59,898 nt of DNA. Source: Thalassobacterium sedimentorum. Its GTDB lineage: Bacteria > Verrucomicrobiota > Verrucomicrobiia > Opitutales > Coraliomargaritaceae. The position numbers were made by a program, and so were the translations under genes. The stretch lies in the NCBI RefSeq assembly GCF_031127905.1, contig NZ_JARXIC010000026.1:1-59898 (forward strand), read 5' to 3'. The notes beneath the pieces are model-generated. The model searched no databases. It worked only from the letters and a program-made list of their open reading frames with translations, and was not told the DNA's origin. This document shows, one piece after another, positions 54,626 to 59,898 of this stretch. Positions within the stretch are counted from its first letter, which is position 1. The number at the start of each line of letters is the position of its first letter.

Positions 54626-57205
54626 TTATGGAAGCAGTGCTTTTAGTCGGCTGCGTGCTTCATTGTAATCGTTCTGTTGATTGATTGGTAGGCTTGCTTC
54701 AGAGTAACGTTGGACGATGGCGCGATAGATGTCGCGCGCTTCGGTCGTTCGCCCGAGTGCTTGCAGGCATTCGGCCTTGCTCAGCTCGGCTTTAATTACT
54801 TCAGGGTAGTCGCGTAATACTCGATCCCACTGAGTCACAGCTTCGGCATAGCGGCTGTCGGCTTGTAGGTTTTTTGCTGCCGAAAAAGCGGCTTTGCCGC
54901 GTATCGGCGAAGGGTGTGCTGCCGCATGAAGAAATAAGTCGGCCGCTAGATTATAGAGTTGGAGACTTTCTAAAATCACTGCGATCGAATTGATGTCTTT
55001 GCATTGTTGAGCATCTAGAGTGGGCTCTATGGAGACGATTTTTTCGAGCAGTTTAGCGGCTTGCATGGAGAGCGCTGCCAGATCGTCGCGAATGCCGGCG
55101 TGGGCGATTGTTTTTCCGATGGTTACTTCAATGAGCTGTGGGTAATCGTTTTCTAAGCGCTCCCAGCAGGGGAGTGCGGCGGAGTAATTGCCAGCGAGAT
55201 TGAGCTGCTTTGCTTGGGAGAAACGTGCCTTGCCTTTGATCGAACTAGGATATTGGGTTGCCATGCCAAAGGCGCGGGCCGCATTTTTATGGTCTTTGAG
55301 TGAGCGGTAGATCTGGCCGAGTACATTGTAGCCAGATGCGGTCGCTTCTTTGGTGTCCTTGCTGACGCTTAACCAGTCTTCAAATAAGCGTGCGCTCTCT
55401 TGCAGCATGTCAGGCGGAGAGCCTGCTGCTTTAGTGGCTTGTAAGTGGTGTTGGGCCAGTCCCTTGAGGGCTCGCCAGTAATTCGGTTGTGCGGCGAGGC
55501 TTTTTTGTAGTTGCTCCATGGCTTGTTCGCTGCGCCCTAGCCCGAGTAATATCTCGGCTTTTAGAGCGAGTAGGCCTGCATTGTCCGGGTAGTCTTTTTC
55601 TAAGTCTTGGGCAATTTCGAGTGCACGAACGTAGTTTCTGGCGTAGAGTAGATTTCTAACGAGAGCGTAGGTTGCTGCGTCCTTGATTTCGGATTCGTAG
55701 TTGTCGGCCATGTCGAAGTGAATTGCCGCCATTTCGTATTTGCCCATTAATTCATAGGCGGTGGCTAGAGTATTTCGTGTGACGTAGTTGTTGGCTGTGA
55801 TGCGTAATACGGCTTCCATCGCGAGCGCGCTTTCTTGGAGTAGATCAATGTCTACTGGATCGCTTTTTCGTGCTTGGCGGTAGAGTTCTGAACCTGCTAA
55901 GCGGAGCGCATTGTAATTGCGAGGAGAGGTGCGCATGTCGCTGGTGGCCAGGATTAGATCTGACTTCCAGTCAAAATTACGTTGAATTGTGTAGCCTGTG
56001 TATCCGAAGCAAAGTAGGGCGATTATAATGTGTGCGCTACGTGGGTAGTGTTTGCGAACTTCGATGAGAAGAATCGCAACGGCGAGGCAGAAAGCAAGAG
56101 AGGGGAGTAGTAGCCATCGTTCACTGACAATATTTGGAATTGAGAATAGTATATTGGAGAATAAGAAGATGGTTGTGAGATAGCAGCCGGCTGCAAAGCC
56201 CAGCAGCGTCCGTTTGGGGAGGCTCCATAAGAACCCAATGGTAATTGCGCTATAAATAACGAATGGGAGTAGGCTCTCAATTTGATAAGCTTCTACCATT
56301 GGGATGCTGTCATAGACATACATCATCAATAGAGGGTAGGGGAAAATCAGGAGCTGTAGGTTTTTTCCCAGTGCCCACATGCGTAGGCCGATTTCCTGAC
56401 TCCATCCATCGGCGAGTAAGGTGACGTTGGAGATATTTGTGGTGGTATCGACTAATGAGTTTGCATTACCGTCAAAGACTAAGTGGCGTACTGTCAGGTA
56501 GAGGCCGATTGGAATGAGTAGTGGTGCTGTGGTCAGTGTAATCTTTCGAATGCTACATCCGTGAAAATAGTGAAGTAGCAGTGCTGCTACACCAATAATG
56601 GTGATGGCGGTTTCTTTGAAAAAGAGGGCAATTAGGAAAGCGAGGGTAGCTGCAACTAGATGATACCAGCGGTTGCTTTCGCCGAATGCGCGCACACATA
56701 GTAGCGTCAATATGCCAAACAACATTGCCATTAGATCGCCGTTGCCTTTGATGTTTGCGGCGACTTCTGTGTGGACTGGGTGTAAGGTGAATAGGATTGC
56801 GGCTAGGCGAGCGATGCTCGGGCCACCTGGATGTTTTTTTAGCAGTTTGCTTAGTAGTTTATATACCAGTAAGCAGAGAACTGCGTAGCTCAATACGTGG
56901 ACAATGTGGTAACCGAGTGGGTTCAGCTTAAAAAATTCATACTGTACTGCGAGTAGACTTAATTGCAGTGGGCGATAGATGCGAAGGTTGCGCTCAGGGT
57001 TGAAGCCGGACCATGAGCCAGTTGTGAAGATCGTATCGATCCCCGCGATTCCTTGTTGGACATGCTTGTTGGCAGAGATGACGGCAGCATCGTCGAATAC
57101 GAATTCATGGCCAAAGGTATTTGCATAAACTAAGACGGCAACGGCGCAGATGAGGACGGCCCAAAGGTTGCTTTTAGTGAGTGTGTGAATGTCTAAACCT
57201 TTCAT
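54626..57205 (-). CDS. TMTC-like GT-C membrane glycosyltransferase with TPR repeats (paralogue)
   Basis: 859 residues with the same plan as the adjacent protein: FVFDDAAVI with Asp38-Asp39, YRP at 77-79, HPVHTEV at 142-148, KGNGDL at 153-158, and about 11 helices to residue 430. The TPR half has two copies of the block with SxIxGKAxFSxAKxLNLAGNY and YxxALPCWxxL. The pair arose by duplication and diverged well. It is 120 bp upstream of the second copy, and 325 bp of spacer precedes it, opposite a divergent DUF2827 gene. Probably a protein O-glycosyltransferase; the acceptor is unknown. Confidence 0.82.
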   Translation of the reverse strand: MKGLDIHTLTKSNLWAVLICAVAVLVYANTFGHEFVFDDAAVISANKHVQQGIAGIDTIFTTGSWSGFNPERNLRIYRPLQLSLLAVQYEFFKLNPLGYHIVHVLSYAVLCLLVYKLLSKLLKKHPGGPSIARLAAILFTLHPVHTEVAANIKGNGDLMAMLFGILTLLCVRAFGESNRWYHLVAATLAFLIALFFKETAITIIGVAALLLHYFHGCSIRKITLTTAPLLIPIGLYLTVRHLVFDGNANSLVDTTTNISNVTLLADGWSQEIGLRMWALGKNLQLLIFPYPLLMMYVYDSIPMVEAYQIESLLPFVIYSAITIGFLWSLPKRTLLGFAAGCYLTTIFLFSNILFSIPNIVSERWLLLPSLAFCLAVAILLIEVRKHYPRSAHIIIALLCFGYTGYTIQRNFDWKSDLILATSDMRTSPRNYNALRLAGSELYRQARKSDPVDIDLLQESALAMEAVLRITANNYVTRNTLATAYELMGKYEMAAIHFDMADNYESEIKDAATYALVRNLLYARNYVRALEIAQDLEKDYPDNAGLLALKAEILLGLGRSEQAMEQLQKSLAAQPNYWRALKGLAQHHLQATKAAGSPPDMLQESARLFEDWLSVSKDTKEATASGYNVLGQIYRSLKDHKNAARAFGMATQYPSSIKGKARFSQAKQLNLAGNYSAALPCWERLENDYPQLIEVTIGKTIAHAGIRDDLAALSMQAAKLLEKIVSIEPTLDAQQCKDINSIAVILESLQLYNLAADLFLHAAAHPSPIRGKAAFSAAKNLQADSRYAEAVTQWDRVLRDYPEVIKAELSKAECLQALGRTTEARDIYRAIVQRYSEASLPINQQNDYNEARSRLKALLP

Positions 57206-57530
57206 GATGTAAGCATAGTGAATCCTGCTAGATTGGCTTCAGCTGGTAGATTAGTCGGATTTTTAAGTAGTATAACCCTTCCTCTCACAAGGGTAAATAT
57301 ATGGGGTAAGAAATGAGGAGTTATCTAGGGTCATTTTGGGCTATTCGCTCTAGTATTTCACTTACTTGCTATAACTCGACTTGAACATTGGCCTGAGTCT
57401 ACATGTCGTAATTGAAAAGAATGGGGGGTTGACTTGTGCTCATTGTGGAGCCGTTCTCGGTGCTTCATTCATTATTCGTATTCGGGTGTACATTCCCAAT
57501 TGCGTCATTCGTTAACTATTTTTTATTATC
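57206..57530. other. Divergent promoter region between the GT-C and DUF2827 genes
   Basis: 325 AT-rich bases with no gene. One inverted repeat, ACCCTT-CCTCTCAC-AAGGGT (57275-57294), lies about 70 bp upstream of the minus-strand gene. TTGACTT near 57429 is a possible -35 element for the + strand gene, but no matching -10 is seen at the right distance. Confidence 0.5.
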
Positions 57531-58619
57531 ATGTCTTCGCTTAATATTGCCATCAGCTTTAATAACGAGAGTAGCTTAGGGCAGGTGATGTTTCAGAGCG
57601 GAATTGCTCAAAATGCTAAGTTTTTATATGACTTGCTCTTGCGGATTGGGCAACGCCCCTATTTTCTAGTGAGTTCGCCGGCGGCAGCGCGTCGTTTGGA
57701 AATTTGTGGTCTTGGTTATAAGGCCTACGATTATCGGGAGGTGCTTGGGATGCAGCAGCCGACTCATTTGGCACTTGAAGTTGGGGTGACCATTGGTCAG
57801 GCCCAGCGGCAGCAATTACGCCAGAAGTTTGGTACGAAAATCGTGAGTGTGCGCTATGGGCATAGCATGTATATGGATATGGAGGAAATGTGCGGTGATG
57901 TTGCACGTATGAAGGGAGCGATTCATGTTAATTGCCCGGACCGCGTTTGGGCTAGCCCGCATTTTGAGGCGGCTTTTTCATATCTAGAGACGCTTTATCA
58001 GGCGCCAGTTCAGACTTGCCCCTTTATATGGGAGCCAGATTTTGTACGTGGTGGTCCTAAGTTGGGGTATAAGGTGAAGCCGAATGTATACGTCATGGAG
58101 CCAAATTTAAGTGTGCTGAAAAATGCATTGATTCCAATGGCTATTATTGAGCGGCAGTACCGTGAGGCGCCTGAAACTTTTGGGGCCGCTTATATCCTTA
58201 ATGGTCAAAAATTCAATGAGCGGCCATATTTTGTGGATAACATTGTGCGTAACTTCAGTAGTTTGATAGCGCAGTCGAATAAGGCATATTTTTGTGGGCG
58301 AGCTCGGTTTGTTGATGTCTTCAAGGAGCGTGATGTGCTTGTTGGCCACCAGGTGGATTGTCAGTTAAATTATTTGTACATGGAGGCTGTCTATCGGAAC
58401 GTTCCTTTGGTGCATAATTCGCCAGCTTTTCGTGAGGTCGGGTTTTATTATGAGGGTTGCGATGTGCGTGCGGGGCGTGCTCAATTGAATGCTGCAATTG
58501 AAGCGGAAGATGTCGTTCAACAGGAAGAGGCCGGCCAGCGGTTCTTAGACGGTTACTCGATTCATAATGGGGCTGTACAAGCCGCTTATCAAGGGATGAT
58601 CGATGAGCTCTTTCGTTAG
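57531..58619 (+). CDS. DUF2827 protein, probable glycosyltransferase-like
   Basis: 362 residues without signal or membrane segment. The whole length resembles DUF2827: MSSLNIAISFNNESSLGQVMFQSGIAQNAKFLYDLLL at the N terminus (shown in parts), VGVTIGQAQRQQLRQKFG, VSVRYGHSMYMDMEEM, CPFIWEPDFV, then GRARFVDVFKERDVLVGHQVDCQLNYLYMEAVYRNVPLVHNSPAF. The second half reads like the GT-B nucleotide-sugar domain, with a Glu in YMEAVY. DUF2827 members occur in polysaccharide and glycosylation loci. The gene opens to the right of the GT-C pair; its acceptor is unknown. Confidence 0.8.
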   Translation: MSSLNIAISFNNESSLGQVMFQSGIAQNAKFLYDLLLRIGQRPYFLVSSPAAARRLEICGLGYKAYDYREVLGMQQPTHLALEVGVTIGQAQRQQLRQKFGTKIVSVRYGHSMYMDMEEMCGDVARMKGAIHVNCPDRVWASPHFEAAFSYLETLYQAPVQTCPFIWEPDFVRGGPKLGYKVKPNVYVMEPNLSVLKNALIPMAIIERQYREAPETFGAAYILNGQKFNERPYFVDNIVRNFSSLIAQSNKAYFCGRARFVDVFKERDVLVGHQVDCQLNYLYMEAVYRNVPLVHNSPAFREVGFYYEGCDVRAGRAQLNAAIEAEDVVQQEEAGQRFLDGYSIHNGAVQAAYQGMIDELFR

Positions 58620-59188
58620 TGCGGGGTGGTATCTGTGATCTCTGTCAGGGTGCTTTGTCGACTTGGCTTTATTGGGCGGCGTGAACTGTTCGAGTTCTGC
58701 GCACTTTAGTGGTTAATGGTGTGGTGTGATCAGTTTTTAAAAATGGGCACGTAATCATTGGCGTTAGGGGGCGTTTGGTCTCTGTCTTATGGGGGGAATA
58801 CCTTGTTTTTCGTGGAAAACGTGCTTTTTGTGTGGCAGATTGGAGGTAGGGCTCATGATCACTGTGTGTTGGTTGGTTATGTGTAATTTTCGTGAGTCGA
58901 GGATTATTATACTATGTTAGGTCTGTTATCTGGCATGTTTGGATTATCGGAGCGTTGCTTACTTAGTCCTTTTGTTGGCCTGCTTAAACTGTGTACCAAC
59001 GTTCGTGAGTGTAGTCTCTTTTTTAGTGTATCTCTTTGCTTGTTGGGTACACTATTCGGTTGACTAATTTCTAGGGTAAGGTTGGCTAAAGGACCCTATG
59101 GGGCATTGCCTATGGGCTATATTGAAGTATATGGCCTATAGTATATCGAATAAATAACTACTACAACACTACAATAACACTATCAAAT
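58620..59188. other. Long gene-free region before the repeat protein
   Basis: 569 bases with no convincing reading frame on either strand and a low GC content. A weak hairpin, GGCTATA-TTGAAGTA-TATGGCC, lies about 60 bp before the repeat-protein start, close to where a leader would be. No convincing -35/-10 pair was found. The length suggests a long 5' region, or loss of a gene. Confidence 0.45.
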
Positions 59189-59898
59189 ATGAAAGTTCAG
59201 AAGAAAATTACAAACCCAGCGAAGTGGGCCGCGGGTATCGCGGCTCTCTCCATGCTGCCTTGCCTGGCTCAGGCGCAGGTTGGCACTCTGTGGACTAACG
59301 GGCTTAATGACCGGGTCGAATACAATGGCGTCAGATCAGACGTTAGCACGACTCTGATTACTTACGGTCAAGCGATTAATGAAAATATATCTGACATTCA
59401 ATCTAATCGCGTGGATATTGTTTCTAATCGAGGGGATATCGTTTCCAATCGTTCAGATATCATTGATAACGCGAATGGTTTAGTCTCCAACAGCACGAAT
59501 ATCGCGTCTAACAGCACGAACATCGCGTCTAACAACACGAACATCGCGTCCAACGACACGAACATCGCGTCCAACGACACGAACATCGCGTCTAACAACA
59601 CGAACATCGCGTCTAACAGCACGAACATCGCGTCCAACGACACGAACATCGCGTCTAACAGCACAAACATCGCGTCCAACAGCACGAACATCGCGTCTAA
59701 CAGCACAAACATCGCGTCCAACAGCACGAACATCGCGTCCAACGACACAAACATTGCGTCTAACAGCACGAACATCGCGTCCAACGACACAAACATTGCG
59801 TCTAACAGCACGAACATCGCGTCCAACGACACAAACATTGCGTCCAACAGCACGAACATCGCGTCCAACGACACAAACATTGCGTCCAACAGCACGAA
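59189..59898 (+). CDS. Exported heptad-repeat protein, adhesin-like (partial, runs off window)
   Basis: At least 236 codons from ATG 59189; the frame is open to the last base. A signal peptide (about 1-30, ending CLAQAQ) is followed by a short globular start (VGTLWTNGLNDRVEY). Heptads then begin near residue 70, with xxDI(V/Q)SN forms (residues 70-100), and from residue 101 a uniform 7-residue unit N-(S/D/N)-T-N-I-A-S in 19 full copies plus a partial one. Ile at one core position and Asn at the next is the pattern of trimeric autotransporter stalks (Asn-at-d layers that bind anions). The anchor domain and stop lie beyond the window. An antisense frame over the repeats is not a gene. Confidence 0.8.
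   Translation, partial: MKVQKKITNPAKWAAGIAALSMLPCLAQAQVGTLWTNGLNDRVEYNGVRSDVSTTLITYGQAINENISDIQSNRVDIVSNRGDIVSNRSDIIDNANGLVSNSTNIASNSTNIASNNTNIASNDTNIASNDTNIASNNTNIASNSTNIASNDTNIASNSTNIASNSTNIASNSTNIASNSTNIASNDTNIASNSTNIASNDTNIASNSTNIASNDTNIASNSTNIASNDTNIASNST
59489..59898 (+). repeat. 21-bp tandem repeat array encoding heptads
   Basis: Units of exactly 21 bp start at 59489 (AAC-(AGC/GAC/AAC)-ACG/ACA-AAC-ATC/ATT-GCG-TCT/TCC). Nineteen full copies and a partial twentieth are seen. The second codon varies (Ser, Asp or Asn); the others vary only at synonymous sites. From about the twelfth unit the units alternate Ser and Asp, giving a 42-bp higher-order repeat that points to recent duplication. 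Confidence 0.9.

Noticed and set aside
59429-59437. RGD tripeptide in the repeat protein as an integrin-binding motif
   Set aside because: It lies in a heptad of the form xxD-I-x-S-N, where R-V-D, R-G-D and R-S-D alternate, so it is probably a chance result of the repeat.
59398-59895. Long antisense open frame over the tandem repeats
   Set aside because: It is the reverse complement of the 21-bp array (a repeated LLDAMFV-type unit). The + strand frame has a signal peptide and a normal start, so the antisense frame is an artefact of the repeat.

Overview
The gene set (double-membrane envelope proteins, a TonB receptor, RNase Y, pilin-like proteins, TMTC-like glycosyltransferases, a two-in-one glycine decarboxylase) suggests a Gram-negative heterotroph, most likely marine Verrucomicrobiota of the Opitutae/Puniceicoccales type. 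This is an inference from gene style; there is no rRNA or other phylogenetic marker here. No tRNA, rRNA, CRISPR array, insertion sequence or phage gene was recognised.

Layout. (1) 0.2-2.5 kb: ECF sigma factor, a one-helix membrane protein and a PDZ protein whose HtrA-like protease domain has lost its catalytic triad; a likely envelope-stress module. (2) 2.6-4.7 kb: DUF4139 protein and a membrane-anchored unknown. (3) 4.8-12.4 kb: an AraC regulator followed by one long co-directional cluster of TonB receptor (FepA/CirA-like), DsbA-like thioredoxin, small membrane protein, MauE/DoxX protein, PepSY membrane protein, DUF2271, DUF4198 and ApbE. It reads as iron/siderophore uptake coupled to periplasmic flavin-based reduction. 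(4) 12.7-22.0 kb: a signalling block with a membrane kinase, a stand-alone receiver, a hybrid kinase and a convergent hybrid kinase that is split by a one-base frameshift. (5) 22.2-27.7 kb: EamA transporter, fused gcvPA-gcvPB and divergent gcvT. (6) 27.8-34.4 kb: tex, three pilin-like proteins, gmk and a membrane protein. (7) 34.5-41.95 kb: HAD phosphatase, an outer-membrane protein, rny overlapping a DUF481 protein, a KamA-family aminomutase, an ArsR regulator and carA. (8) 42.0-49.5 kb, minus strand: C-terminal processing protease, rhomboid, a mini RNase III-like protein, clpP, rpiB, an MFS transporter and nadA, a proteolysis-rich run. (9) 49.8-58.6 kb: a glycosylation-like island with a polyprenyl-phosphate glycosyltransferase, a methyltransferase, two paralogous TMTC-like GT-C/TPR membrane proteins and a DUF2827 protein. 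(10) From 59.2 kb: the start of an exported protein made of a perfect 21-bp (heptad) repeat that runs off the window.

The most interesting points are the heptad-repeat surface protein beside a candidate protein-glycosylation locus, the flavinylation-type iron cluster, the pseudo-protease stress module, the frameshifted kinase and the fused glycine decarboxylase. Several intergenic inverted and direct repeats look like dispersed genomic repeat families. All assignments come from reading motifs by eye; no database search was possible.
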